Shown here piece after piece: positions 7,619-17,007 of a stretch of 64,000 bases of DNA (position 1 is its first letter; each line of letters begins with the position of its first letter). Origin of the DNA: Serratia sp. Ag1 (GTDB taxonomy: Bacteria; Pseudomonadota; Gammaproteobacteria; Enterobacterales; Enterobacteriaceae); the NCBI RefSeq assembly GCF_000743355.1, contig NZ_JQEI01000042.1, positions 25,258-89,257 on the forward strand, written 5' to 3'. Under the pieces are notes generated by a model. It ran no database searches, was not told the DNA's origin, and saw nothing but the letters and a program-made list of their open reading frames with translations. Made by a program: the position numbers and the translations under genes.

Positions 7619-9544
7619 ATGAACCTAAGCAGCCTGACCCACCCCAGCCTGATCAACCTGCAAACGGAGTTTACGGGGCGCGATCAGGCCATTCATCTGC
7701 TGACAGAACAACTGGCCGCGCAAGGCAAATTACACGACAAACAGGCTTTTCTGCAGGCGGTATTCGCCCGTGAAGCACAGGGCCCAACCGCGTTGGGAGA
7801 AGGGCTGGCGGTACCGCACGGTAAAAGTGATGCCGTCAAAGAGGCGGCGTTTGCCGTTGCCACGCTGAAAACCCCAGTGGAATGGGAAGGCATCGATGGC
7901 CCGGAAAGCGTCAACCTGATTTTCTTGCTGGCGATCCCGCAAGATCAGGCCGGTTCCACCCATATGCAGCTGCTCACTACGCTGACGACCGCGCTGGTGG
8001 ATGACGATATTCGCGCAGCGGTATTGCAGGCCACTACGGCGGAGCAGTTGCTGGCTCTGTTGTCGCAGGGGGTTGTAGAGCCTGAACCGCTGCAACAGGA
8101 GGCGACTCGGCCAACGATCGTTTGCGTGACCGCCTGCCCGGCGGGCATTGCCCACACTTACATGGCAGCGGAATATCTGGAAAAGGCCGGGCGCAAGCTT
8201 GGGATTAACGTTTATGTCGAAAAGCAGGGAGCCAACGGTATCGAAGGCCGCCTGACGGCAGAACAACTGAATCAGGCCACCGCCTGCGTGTTTGCCGCTG
8301 AAGTAGCGATCAAAGAAGTGGAGCGTTTTAACGGCATTCCACGCGTTGCCACACCGGTAGCGGAACCGATCAAACACGCTGAGCGTATTCTCAACCAAGC
8401 GCTGGAAGCGGGTAAATCCGGCAACGCTGCAGAACGTATTAAGCGGCAAGATGAACCCGCGCAGAAAATCAGCGTGAAAACTGAACTCAAGCAGGCGCTA
8501 CTGAGCGGCATCTCTTTTGCCGTGCCGCTGATTGTCGCCGGGGGCACGGTGCTGGCGGTAGCGGTCTTGCTGGCGCAGATCCTCGGGCTGCAACATCTGT
8601 TCGATCAGGAGAACTCCTGGCTGTGGATGTATCGCAAACTGGGTGGTGGCATGCTCGGCACCCTGATGGTGCCGGTGCTGGCCGCTTACACCGCCTATTC
8701 ACTGGCCGATAAACCGGCGTTAGGCCCCGGCTTTGCCGCCGGGCTGGCGGCGAACATGATTGGCTCCGGTTTTCTCGGCGGCGTAGTCGGTGGTTTGATC
8801 GCCGGTTACCTGATGCGTTGGGTAAAAAACCATGTCCGCCTCAGCCCCAATTTCAACGGCTTTCTGACGTTTTACCTGTCCCCGGTCATTGGCACTTTAG
8901 TAGCAGGTAGCCTGATGCTGTTTGTGATTGGCCAGCCGGTGGCCTGGCTGAACAACGGCCTCACCCACTGGCTCAACGGCCTATCCGGCACCAATGCGCT
9001 GGTGCTGGGGGCGATCCTCGGTTTTATGTGCTCGTTCGATCTCGGTGGCCCGGTGAATAAGGCGGCTTACGCCTTCTGCTTAGGGGCGATGGCTAACGGG
9101 GTGTTTGGCCCTTATGCGATCTTCGGCGCAGTCAAAATGGTGTCTGCTTTCACGGTGACCGCTTCTACGCTGTTAGCACCGCGTCTGTTCCAGCAGTTTG
9201 AAATTGAGACCGGTAAATCGACCTGGCTCTTGGGCCTGGCGGGCATTACCGAAGGGGCGATCCCGATGGCAATTGAAGATCCGCTGCGGGTGATCGGCTC
9301 CTTCCTGGTGGGATCGGTGGTAACGGGCGCTATCGTTGGGGGAATGGGGATCGGCCTGTCGACACCGGGCGCGGGGATCTTCTCGCTGTTCCTGCTGCAT
9401 GACAACGGCCTGGGCGGGCTACTGTCGGCGGCTATCTGGCTGGGCGCAGCGCTGATTGGCACGGTGATCTCTACGCTGGTGCTGATCATCTGGCGGCGTC
9501 AGGCAACCAAGCAGGGCAAATACACTGTTGTTCAAGCTGATTGA
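7619..9544 (+). CDS. mngA: MngA, PTS 2-O-alpha-mannosyl-D-glycerate transporter, EIIABC fusion
   Basis: 641 residues in one chain. EIIA (fructose type) at about 1-145 with phospho-histidine in VPHGKS (His67). EIIB at about 165-260 with phospho-cysteine in TACPAGIAHTYMAAEYLE (Cys173). EIIC, a membrane domain from about 290, has GLAANMIGSGFLGG and GLAGITEGAIPMAIEDP. It imports and phosphorylates mannosylglycerate. ATG 7619 follows CGAGGA. Matches E. coli MngA in length and domain order; mngB follows after a 42-bp gap with a hairpin. Confidence 0.96.
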   Translation: MNLSSLTHPSLINLQTEFTGRDQAIHLLTEQLAAQGKLHDKQAFLQAVFAREAQGPTALGEGLAVPHGKSDAVKEAAFAVATLKTPVEWEGIDGPESVNLIFLLAIPQDQAGSTHMQLLTTLTTALVDDDIRAAVLQATTAEQLLALLSQGVVEPEPLQQEATRPTIVCVTACPAGIAHTYMAAEYLEKAGRKLGINVYVEKQGANGIEGRLTAEQLNQATACVFAAEVAIKEVERFNGIPRVATPVAEPIKHAERILNQALEAGKSGNAAERIKRQDEPAQKISVKTELKQALLSGISFAVPLIVAGGTVLAVAVLLAQILGLQHLFDQENSWLWMYRKLGGGMLGTLMVPVLAAYTAYSLADKPALGPGFAAGLAANMIGSGFLGGVVGGLIAGYLMRWVKNHVRLSPNFNGFLTFYLSPVIGTLVAGSLMLFVIGQPVAWLNNGLTHWLNGLSGTNALVLGAILGFMCSFDLGGPVNKAAYAFCLGAMANGVFGPYAIFGAVKMVSAFTVTASTLLAPRLFQQFEIETGKSTWLLGLAGITEGAIPMAIEDPLRVIGSFLVGSVVTGAIVGGMGIGLSTPGAGIFSLFLLHDNGLGGLLSAAIWLGAALIGTVISTLVLIIWRRQATKQGKYTVVQAD

Positions 9545-9550
9545 TTTTTG

Positions 9551-9568
9551 GCGCGGCGAAAGCCGCGC
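9551..9568 (+). other. Hairpin between mngA and mngB
   Basis: GCGCGGC-GAAA-GCCGCGC is a perfect 7-bp stem closed by a GAAA tetraloop, with no T-tract after it, so it is more likely an mRNA stability or processing element than a terminator. Confidence 0.55.
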
Positions 9569-9586
9569 ACTATTTAGGAATTGAAG

Positions 9587-12223
9587 ATGAAAGCAGTATC
9601 ACGGGTTCATATTACCCCGCATATGCATTGGGATCGTGAGTGGTATTTTACCACCGAGGAGTCACGCATCCTGCTGATTAACAATATGGAAGAGATCCTG
9701 ACCCGGTTGGAAACCGATGCCGAATACCGGTTCTATGTGCTGGATGGGCAAACCGCCGTGCTGGAAGACTATTTTGCTATCAAACCAGAAAATACCGAAC
9801 GGGTTAAAGCGCTGGTGCAGGCAGGCAAGCTGATTATCGGCCCGTGGTATAGCCAGACCGATACCATGGTGGTCTCCGGTGAATCCATCGTGCGTAACCT
9901 GATGTACGGCATGCGCGATTGCCTGAGTTTTGGCGAACCGATGAAAATTGGTTACTTGCCGGATTCTTTCAGCATGTCCTCGCAGCTACCGCACATTTTC
10001 AACGGCTTTGGCATTACGCGCGCCATGTTCTGGCGCGGTTGTTCCGAGCGCCACGGTACCGACAAAACCGAGTTCCTGTGGCAGAGCAACGACGGCAGTG
10101 AAGTGGCAGCGCAGGTGCTGCCATTGGGCTACGCCATCGGCAAATATCTACCGGAAGATGAGGCCGGATTGCGCAAACGGTTGGACAGCTACTTCAAGGT
10201 GCTGGAAAACGCCTCGGTCACCCAAGACATCCTGCTGCCCAACGGCCACGATCAGATGCCGTTGCAACAGAATATCTTCGCGGTGATGGCAAAACTGCGC
10301 GAAATCTACCCGCAACGTGAATTTGTCATGAGCCGTTTTGAACAGGTGTTCGAACGCATCGAAGCCAACCGGGAACGCCTGGCGACGCTGAAAGGTGAAT
10401 TCAACGATGGCAAGTACATGCGCGTGCATCGCACCATCTCCTCCACCCGTATGGACATCAAAATCGCCCATGCGCAGATCGAAAACAAGATTGTCAATGT
10501 CCTCGAACCGCTGGCGGCGATCGCCTGGTCGCTGGGCTTTGAGTATCACCACGGCCTGTTGGAGAAAATGTGGAAAGAGATCCTGAAAAACCACGCGCAC
10601 GACAGCATCGGCTGTTGCTGTAGTGACAAGGTGCATCAGGAGATTATGACGCGCTTCATTCTGGCGGATGATATGGCCGAGAATCTGGTGCGTTTCTACA
10701 TGCGCAAGATTGTCGACAACATGCCGGTGCAGCACGCTGATGCAGACAAACTGACCTTCTTCAATCTGTTGCCTTACGCCCGTGAAGAAGTGATCAACAC
10801 CACAATCCGTATTCGTGCCCAGCAGTTCTCGCTGGTGGACGATCAAGGTCAACCGGTGGAATACTTTATCCGCGCAGCACGGGAGATCGATCCCGGTTTG
10901 GTGGATCGCCAAATCGTCCATTACGGTAACTACGATCCGTTTATGGAATACGATATTCAGCTACAACAGCCGTTACCGGCGATGGGCTATTGCACGCTGC
11001 ATATCCATGCCAATCAGGCTGGGGCTGTGCAGCAACCCACTGAGCAACCGGCAGATCTGCTGGAAAACCGCTATTACCGCATCAGCCTGAATGCTAACGG
11101 CACGCTGGATATTGCAGATAAACAGACCGGTTGCCGTTATCAGCAGGTGCTGCAACTGGAAGATGGCTCGGACGATGGCGACGAATATGACTATTCCCCT
11201 TCGCGCGAGGAATGGCTGATCTATTCAACGCAGAGCGCCGTGGCCACTGCCGTTAAGCACGAAGCCTGGCAGAGCACTGCCACCCTGGCCCTGCGTATGG
11301 TGCTGCCTGCTAACCTGCAACAGCGTGCCGCGCGCCAAACCGATGGTTATCTGGATGTGCAGTGCCAGATCACGCTGGCGCTCGACAGCCGCCGCATCGA
11401 CATTGAAATGCAGTTGGATAATCAGGCCGACGATCACCGCGTGCGCGTGCTGATCCCGACGCCATTTGCCAGCAAAACCGTGCTGGCGGATAACCAGTTT
11501 GGCAGCATTACCCGCCCGGTGGACGATCCGGCGATGGCGTACTGGCAACAAGAAGGCTGGAAGGAAGCACCAATCCCGGTGTGGCAACTGATGAACTTTG
11601 CTGCGCTGCATGACGATCGCTACGGCTTGGCGCTGTTCACCGAAGGGCTGCGTGAGTTTGAGATTATCGGTGAACGCCGCGATACCTTTGCGCTGACGCT
11701 GTTCCGCTCGGTGGGCGTGCTGGGTAAAGAAGAACTGCTGCTGCGGCCAGGCCGCCCTTCCGGCATCAAACTGCCGACGCCGGATTCGCAAATGCGCGGC
11801 AAACTGCACTGCCGCTTCAGCCTGTTCAGCTTTGCGGGCGATCCACATCAGGCCGGCGTGATGCAGCAAGCGCGGGCCTACGTTACCCCAGTGCGTTGCT
11901 ACAACAAGATCCCGTTCGACGCGATGAAGCTGAACCTGGCAGCATTCCGCACCCCGCAGCGTTTCAGCCTGCTGTCGATGGCGGAATCAGGCCCGGTGCT
12001 CAGCGTGTTGAAAAAAGCCGAGGATGCCGATGCGTTGATTATCCGCGTCTACAATCCTTCAGAACAGGTGACCATTGGCGGGCAGTTGACGTTGGCAAAA
12101 CCACCGCAGGAATGGCTGGAAACCGCTATGGATGAACGGCCACTGGCGCAGCAGAGCGCGGCAAGTGGGGATTTTGGCCCGCTTGCGCCATGCCAGTCGC
12201 GCACCTTTCGGTTTATGCGCTAG
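9587..12223 (+). CDS. mngB: MngB, mannosylglycerate hydrolase (GH38 alpha-mannosidase)
   Basis: 878 residues from ATG 9587; an in-frame TTG at 9581 is less likely because the E. coli protein also begins [19 protein letters not shown]. The GH38 zinc site includes the HMHWDREW motif; the nucleophile aspartate lies in [15 protein letters not shown] (near residue 125), and [13 protein letters not shown] contains further metal ligands. It hydrolyses 2-O-(6-phospho-mannosyl)-D-glycerate made by MngA into mannose-6-phosphate and glycerate. Same operon as mngA. Confidence 0.96.
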   Translation: MKAVSRVHITPHMHWDREWYFTTEESRILLINNMEEILTRLETDAEYRFYVLDGQTAVLEDYFAIKPENTERVKALVQAGKLIIGPWYSQTDTMVVSGESIVRNLMYGMRDCLSFGEPMKIGYLPDSFSMSSQLPHIFNGFGITRAMFWRGCSERHGTDKTEFLWQSNDGSEVAAQVLPLGYAIGKYLPEDEAGLRKRLDSYFKVLENASVTQDILLPNGHDQMPLQQNIFAVMAKLREIYPQREFVMSRFEQVFERIEANRERLATLKGEFNDGKYMRVHRTISSTRMDIKIAHAQIENKIVNVLEPLAAIAWSLGFEYHHGLLEKMWKEILKNHAHDSIGCCCSDKVHQEIMTRFILADDMAENLVRFYMRKIVDNMPVQHADADKLTFFNLLPYAREEVINTTIRIRAQQFSLVDDQGQPVEYFIRAAREIDPGLVDRQIVHYGNYDPFMEYDIQLQQPLPAMGYCTLHIHANQAGAVQQPTEQPADLLENRYYRISLNANGTLDIADKQTGCRYQQVLQLEDGSDDGDEYDYSPSREEWLIYSTQSAVATAVKHEAWQSTATLALRMVLPANLQQRAARQTDGYLDVQCQITLALDSRRIDIEMQLDNQADDHRVRVLIPTPFASKTVLADNQFGSITRPVDDPAMAYWQQEGWKEAPIPVWQLMNFAALHDDRYGLALFTEGLREFEIIGERRDTFALTLFRSVGVLGKEELLLRPGRPSGIKLPTPDSQMRGKLHCRFSLFSFAGDPHQAGVMQQARAYVTPVRCYNKIPFDAMKLNLAAFRTPQRFSLLSMAESGPVLSVLKKAEDADALIIRVYNPSEQVTIGGQLTLAKPPQEWLETAMDERPLAQQSAASGDFGPLAPCQSRTFRFMR

Positions 12224-12233
12224 CAGGCAGAAC

Positions 12234-12259
12234 CAGAGGCGTGGTAAATCACGCCTCTG
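12234..12259. terminator. Bidirectional hairpin between mngB and the amidohydrolase gene
   Basis: CAGAGGCGTG / CACGCCTCTG is a perfect 10-bp stem with a 6-base loop lying between two converging genes. T-tracts are weak on both sides, so termination efficiency is uncertain. Confidence 0.6.
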
Positions 12260-12266
12260 CAGAAAA

Positions 12267-13379
12267 CTAGAACCCAAACTCCCGCGCTAACCGATCGAGT
12301 GCAGCGCGCTGGAACTGGTTGAAGGCATCCCTCGGTTGCTGTTGCTGAATAAAGCCTAACAGCGGATCCTGCACTTCGGTGCGGATCCCGCTCAATGATT
12401 CCATCACCGCTAACCCGCAGAACGGCACATAAGCTTCGGCGTATCCCCCTTCGTGCACCATCACCAGTTTGCCGCCACACAACCGATCGGCGGCGCTTTG
12501 CACCGATGCAGTCATCGCGCGGAAACTGTCGCTGTGCAGTTGCATACGCGCCAGCGGATCGAGGGCGTTGGCATCATAACCGCAGGCGATGATGATCAGT
12601 TCCGGCTTGAAGCGTTCCAACGCCGGGATCACAATCTGTTGCATGGCGTACTGATAACCATCGTCACCGGCACCGGCCAGCAGCGGAATATTGAGGTTAT
12701 AACCGTAACCGGCACCTTGCCCACGATCCTGCTCACCGGCATAGCCCGCAGGGAAACAGCCGTCCTGATGCAGTGAAATGGTCAGCACATCATCCCGTTG
12801 CCAGTAAATATGCTGAGTACCGTTGCCGTGATGCACATCCCAGTCGATTACCGCCACTTTGCCCAGCCCCAGTTTGGCCTGAGCGCGTTCGATGACGATC
12901 GGGATATTAGCGAGAAAACAGAACCCCATCGATTGATCCGGCAGGCAGTGGTGGCCCGGTGGGCGCGACAGCGAGTAAGCATTGTCCAACGCACCTTTCA
13001 GCACCGCTTCGACGGCGGCGCAGGCCAACCCGGCAGAAAGCTTGGCGATTTCGTAGCTACCCGGCCCCAATGGAGCCTCCTCCCCCAACATACCACCACC
13101 GTTATCGCTTAGTTGCTTGAAGCGTTGCAGGTAGTGCGCCGGGTGGATACGCAGCAGATCCTCTTCCTCTGCACACTCGGCGCTCAACAGGCTGAGCTGG
13201 CGCGACAGGCCAGAAACGTCCATCAGGTTTTTCATCCGCCGCTTGGTTTCCGGCGATTCTGCATGGCCTGCGCCCGAAGGCGGTTGCACCCAGCCGCCCA
13301 CCGGCAAAGTAGTCGCGTGCAGACCGGTGCTGTGCCAGAAGCAACGTTCATCAAAGAAGAAACCGGTTTTTCTTTTCAC
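12267..13379 (-). CDS. Histone-deacetylase-superfamily amidohydrolase (acetylpolyamine amidohydrolase-like)
   Basis: 370 residues. Class II HDAC-type fold: SRPPGHHCLPDQSMGFCF holds the paired catalytic histidines, VIDWDVHHGNGTQHIYW the zinc-binding Asp and His, and ACGYDANALDPLARM the second zinc Asp. In bacteria these enzymes deacetylate acetylpolyamines, acetoin-pathway proteins or similar small substrates; which applies cannot be read here. The start is GTG 13379, overlapping the stop of the upstream MFS gene (GTGA), so the two are translationally coupled. Confidence 0.88.
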   Translation of the reverse strand: MKRKTGFFFDERCFWHSTGLHATTLPVGGWVQPPSGAGHAESPETKRRMKNLMDVSGLSRQLSLLSAECAEEEDLLRIHPAHYLQRFKQLSDNGGGMLGEEAPLGPGSYEIAKLSAGLACAAVEAVLKGALDNAYSLSRPPGHHCLPDQSMGFCFLANIPIVIERAQAKLGLGKVAVIDWDVHHGNGTQHIYWQRDDVLTISLHQDGCFPAGYAGEQDRGQGAGYGYNLNIPLLAGAGDDGYQYAMQQIVIPALERFKPELIIIACGYDANALDPLARMQLHSDSFRAMTASVQSAADRLCGGKLVMVHEGGYAEAYVPFCGLAVMESLSGIRTEVQDPLLGFIQQQQPRDAFNQFQRAALDRLAREFGF

Positions 13380-14566
13380 TTTATGACTCCTGTTAAACGG
13401 CGCGGCATGCGCGGTGAAGCCAGTAAGATCAGCAGCAACGACAGTAGCGCACAGGCAAACGCACCGGCCAGCAAGGTGCCGACCCCACCGGAAGATTCGA
13501 TCAGATAACCCGCCAACGTTGGGCCAATCGCCATACCACCGCCGATCACCAGGTTGATGCTGTTCATCAGTTTGCCGTCGTTATCCAGCGCAGCGACGCG
13601 CGCCAGCATGAACGGCAGCACAAAGGTCCAGGTGAATTTGAATATCACTGCGGCGAGCGTGAAGCGAATGAGCAAGGGATCGCGGCTCAGTAACACAATG
13701 CTGGCGATCAGCAGGCTGTAACCGATCCACAGTAGCGGTTTGTGGCTACGCCGCGTGCCAATCAACGCAGCACACCCGGCACCGATAATGCCAAACAGGG
13801 TAGCCGCCGCCAGCACCTGCCCACTGCGCACCAGTGAAAGGCCTGCGGTGGCGGCGATGTTGCCGATAAAGGTCCAGACTGCGCTCAGGCTGATATAGAA
13901 GGTTAAAACCGCCAACACGGCATACAGCTTGCTACTGAACGGGGCCGCAGGAAACTGGCTGGAAGTGCCGCTGGCCTGGTGGAATCCGCTGGGGAACGCG
14001 CGGATCAATGGCAGGCAGCACAGCATCATCGCCGCCAGAATCAAGTACACCACTTTCAGGCCGAAATGAGCGAACAGCGGCGGCAATGCCAGCAGTCCGA
14101 TCGCGCCGAGCAGCAGTTGGCCCAACACCCAAAAGGCATATACCCGGCTAGGGTTGGCGGTTCCGGCAGCGCAGGTGATGCATAGGATCATCAGCGTACC
14201 GCCTGCCAGTGAGGCGATAAAACGCAGTATCAGTAGCAGACTGTAATCATTGACCATCGCCGAGGCCAGATTGCCGAACAGAAATACCGCAGCTGCCAGC
14301 GCCGCGATCCGGCGCCAGTTGATCCGGTTGATCCACCACCAGGCAGGGAGTGTCGCCAGGCTCATGGCACCCAGTTCAGTGGAAAACAAACGGCCAATCT
14401 GGCCGGGGTTGAGTTGCCATTGCAGTGCCAACTGCGTCGCGATGGCCGGTGCAGTCATTAAGATCCCCGGTGCGATGGCAGCAAAGACAATGATTGCCGT
14501 GAGCAATCCGGGTGGGCAAAAGAGTACGGCACCGGTAGCAGGCATTACGATTGAGTGTTTGGACAT
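13376..14566 (-). CDS. MFS transporter
   Basis: About 396 residues with around 12 hydrophobic segments; begins MSKHSIVMPATGAVLFCPPG. MFS features include a short charged loop WWINRINWRRI near residue 60. The start at 14566 is preferred because AAGGA lies about 8 bases upstream; an ATG at 14575 would sit directly on that site. Overlaps the amidohydrolase start by 4 bases, so it probably moves that enzyme's substrate or product. Substrate unknown. A dispersed palindrome (14590-14651) lies just upstream. Confidence 0.85.
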   Translation of the reverse strand: MSKHSIVMPATGAVLFCPPGLLTAIIVFAAIAPGILMTAPAIATQLALQWQLNPGQIGRLFSTELGAMSLATLPAWWWINRINWRRIAALAAAVFLFGNLASAMVNDYSLLLILRFIASLAGGTLMILCITCAAGTANPSRVYAFWVLGQLLLGAIGLLALPPLFAHFGLKVVYLILAAMMLCCLPLIRAFPSGFHQASGTSSQFPAAPFSSKLYAVLAVLTFYISLSAVWTFIGNIAATAGLSLVRSGQVLAAATLFGIIGAGCAALIGTRRSHKPLLWIGYSLLIASIVLLSRDPLLIRFTLAAVIFKFTWTFVLPFMLARVAALDNDGKLMNSINLVIGGGMAIGPTLAGYLIESSGGVGTLLAGAFACALLSLLLILLASPRMPRRLTGVIK

Positions 14567-14589
14567 AGTTAACATCCTTGATTTTCATC

Positions 14590-14651
14590 TATACCCGTCA
14601 TACTTCAAGCTGCTTGGGTGAGCGCGAGCAACTCGAATTATTGTGGGTATA
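14590..14651. repeat. Dispersed ~60-bp palindromic repeat, copy 2
   Basis: TATACCCGTCATACTTCAAG at the left faces CAACTCGAATTATTGTGGGTATA-type sequence at the right; ends in GGGTATA. Same family as copies at 5409, 23990 and 35917. It lies between the LuxR and MFS genes. Confidence 0.75.
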
Positions 14652-14750
14652 TAAATATCCGTAACGCCGTTTTTTAAACATACGGAAGCCACGCCCGGCA
14701 AAGAGAATTAATACCGGTGCTCATTCCTGATATTGGGTGGTTGAAATCAA

Positions 14751-15410
14751 TCAGCCTTGGGCGATAAAACCGCTGGAAACCAGTTCAGTGCGGTTAACCA
14801 CCGCCGTTTTGGCAAAGATATTACGCATATGTGTTTTCACCGTTGAGAGCGAAATCCCCAGCTTCAAGGCGATGCGCTTATTGCTCGCGCCGTCGCGCAC
14901 CATATTGACGATCTCCTGCTCTTTGGCGGTAAGCAGCGGTGTTTCTGCATCGGGCAGCAGATCGCGCGTGGCCAGTTCGATCAAGGGCATAACCGCCCGC
15001 AACCGGCTGCGTTCAAGCTCGGTGAAAGGAGTGTCGCGGATCAGCGAAACGCCAGCGATAATCCGTTTGCGCTGGCGAATAAAAATCTCGGTCATATCGC
15101 GCATCTGATTCGGTAACATAAAGTCATGGTAGTAATGGCTGTTATCAGCGAATACTGCCGGGCCCATGCCCACCACGGTGACCTCCTGCTGGTGGAAATT
15201 GGCAGGCCGATGCGGATCCAACTGCTGAAAATGATCCAGATATTGCTGGTGGGTATTATCGGAAATACCGTGCAGGATATAGTGATCAGGCCTCAGAGTA
15301 GGATCGACCAAATAGAATACCGCCGCAGAAACCGGGATCAGGTGCGCGATAGTATTCAGACAGCTTGAGATAAAAGCGTCGTTACGCATGGGGGATGATG
15401 TGGCTGACAT
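14751..15410 (-). CDS. LuxR-family transcriptional regulator
   Basis: 219 residues. C-terminal LuxR/GerE helix-turn-helix: LLTAKEQEIVNMVRDGAS, NKRIALKLGISLSTVKTHMR, NIFAK (about 155-205). The N-terminal ~150 residues look like a GAF/PAS-type sensing region and do not contain the W/Y/D set of acyl-homoserine-lactone binding domains, so this is not an obvious quorum receptor. Ribosome site GGGAGG lies 9 bases before ATG 15410. It precedes the MFS-amidohydrolase pair on the same strand and probably controls it. Function inferred from position. Confidence 0.85.
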   Translation of the reverse strand: MSATSSPMRNDAFISSCLNTIAHLIPVSAAVFYLVDPTLRPDHYILHGISDNTHQQYLDHFQQLDPHRPANFHQQEVTVVGMGPAVFADNSHYYHDFMLPNQMRDMTEIFIRQRKRIIAGVSLIRDTPFTELERSRLRAVMPLIELATRDLLPDAETPLLTAKEQEIVNMVRDGASNKRIALKLGISLSTVKTHMRNIFAKTAVVNRTELVSSGFIAQG

Positions 15411-15723
15411 GTTTCATTTCCTCCCTTGATCGCTCGGAGTGTAGGGCTTGGCCTGTGCAATATGTGAACGCATTCAGCATAGTTGCAGCAAATAATTAAC
15501 ACAATAAAAACATATTAACAACGTGAGCCTCATTCCACAAAATGCATGAATAACAACATATCTATGGCATTTCACTCCGCTTTAATTTGCACAAAACAGC
15601 CATTTTGTTAATACATTAATAAATTTGATGTACCAAAAAAATCGAGTTGCTTGTAAACTGGCTGCGTGTTGTCACACCAACCTACCTACAAGCAACTCGA
15701 ATTATTTTAGGTACCGCGTGATA
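15411..15723. other. Gene-free stretch with a long inverted repeat
   Basis: 313 bp without a credible gene. The left part is AT-rich and should hold the LuxR promoter. At 15643-15699 there is a perfect 13-bp inverted repeat, CGAGTTGCTTGTA / TACAAGCAACTCG, around a 31-base loop, followed by a segment (AACTCGAATTATTTTAGGTA) shared with the dispersed palindromes. It appears to be a rearranged member of that family. Confidence 0.6.
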
Positions 15724-16227
15724 TTAAAACCGATTAAACGGAGCAGAATACTCCACCAGCCCACTTACCTCGTTCAGGGCACTTTCTGCCAGCGGGTAAA
15801 CCTGAAACGCCGCTTCAGCCCCCGGCCAACGGCAGTGCAGATGGTACTGGGCGGCGGTTTTAAAACCAAAACGCCCGTAGTAGGCCGGATCGCCCAGCAC
15901 AACAACGGCGGCATAGCTGAACTCGTTCAGCGCATCCAACCCTTCGTATACCAGCTTTTCACCCAGCCCCTGGCGGCGCAGGCTTGCGTCAACCGCTAAT
16001 GGCGCCAGCCCAACCCACTGGCGATCAACACCCGCCACGTCAACCGGGCTGAAGGCCGCATAGCCAACCACACCGCCTTCATCGTCGGTGGCAACAATGC
16101 CCAGCGTCAGCAGGCCATCTTCACGCAGTTGCTGCACTAAATCGGCTTCATCATCACGCCCGAACGCCTTGCGCAGCAACGCATCAATGCCTGCCGCATC
16201 AACCGGAATCTCTACGCGGATCAGCAT
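15724..16227 (-). CDS. yhbS: GNAT-family N-acetyltransferase YhbS
   Basis: 167 residues with a GNAT fold: central GLAPLAVDASLRRQGLGEKLV contains the Q/R-x-x-G-x-G/A acetyl-CoA site (RRQGLG, about 92-97), preceded by VGYAAFSPVDV. Start ATG 16225-16227 overlaps the ubiT stop by 7 bases, so it is coupled to ubiT as in E. coli yhbT-yhbS. The acetylated substrate is unknown. Confidence 0.9.
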   Translation of the reverse strand: MLIRVEIPVDAAGIDALLRKAFGRDDEADLVQQLREDGLLTLGIVATDDEGGVVGYAAFSPVDVAGVDRQWVGLAPLAVDASLRRQGLGEKLVYEGLDALNEFSYAAVVVLGDPAYYGRFGFKTAAQYHLHCRWPGAEAAFQVYPLAESALNEVSGLVEYSAPFNRF

Positions 16228-16748
16228 GGCTGTGGTACACGGGAGGATTGCACCGTGCCCTCCTGCAAACCCGCTTCAACAAAGGCCGCCAATTGCAACA
16301 GGCCAACGCGCAACGGCGCAGGCATGGCATCCAGATCGATGGCGTCCATCAAGTTTTTTACATACAGACCCAATTCAGTGTCCCCTTCAATCTGTAGCCG
16401 ACGCTGGAAAAACAGCGTATCAGGATCTTGCTTGCGCGCGGCGATCAAGATCAGATCGTTGGCGTCGCCGCTGAAGCTGACATCGGCTTCAGCCTGCTGG
16501 CTCACCACCAACCTGCCGTTTTCAACCGTCATAAACCAGTGCAGCGCCAGATCGCGCACTTCGATTTTCAGCCAACGCGACTCGAGAAACGCCAAATCAC
16601 CGTCCGCCAATGCCTGACGAAACTGCCAGCCCAGCACCTGTTCCAGAAGCTGGCGCTGCAGAGCAAACGGCGTGAATTTTAGCGGTACGCGCAGCAGCGA
16701 CGGCCCCTGACGCACAATACGTGCCCGTAGTTTTTCCAACACTGTCAT
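16221..16748 (-). CDS. ubiT: UbiT, SCP2-domain factor of oxygen-independent ubiquinone synthesis
   Basis: 175 residues from ATG 16748 (ribosome site AAGGAG); E. coli UbiT/YhbT has 174. An SCP2 sterol-carrier domain occupies about 40-150, with the helix YVKNLMDAIDLDAMPAPLRV near the end. In E. coli UbiT carries ubiquinone intermediates or lipids for the anaerobic pathway together with UbiU and UbiV. It is divergent from ubiUV, the standard arrangement, so a shared anaerobic promoter region (16749-17007) is likely; I did not find a clear FNR box. Confidence 0.92.
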   Translation of the reverse strand: MTVLEKLRARIVRQGPSLLRVPLKFTPFALQRQLLEQVLGWQFRQALADGDLAFLESRWLKIEVRDLALHWFMTVENGRLVVSQQAEADVSFSGDANDLILIAARKQDPDTLFFQRRLQIEGDTELGLYVKNLMDAIDLDAMPAPLRVGLLQLAAFVEAGLQEGTVQSSRVPQPC

Positions 16749-17007
16749 CCACTCCTTTTCACTCAGTTTGCGCCTATTTTGCCATATTGATGCGCTGCGG
16801 AACCGGCTTATATCAACAAATAGTGCATTTAACATTCGCCACTGCCTTCTATCAATACGCCAGAAACTGCCTCAAATCAAAGCCTGTTAGCGACAGGTTC
16901 ACTAAAATTATCCCCCCGTTGACCCTATTGCCGGGCGGAAAACAGGCCGGCAACCACTACCACAGCGTATGCCTGGGCTGGCGTACCGCTGAATCAGGAT
17001 TGAATCT

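Noticed and set aside
16836..17007. FNR box in the ubiT/ubiUV divergent region
   Set aside because: Anaerobic control is expected, but no TTGAT-N4-ATCAA with acceptable fit was seen; only half-like sequences such as AAATCAAAG.
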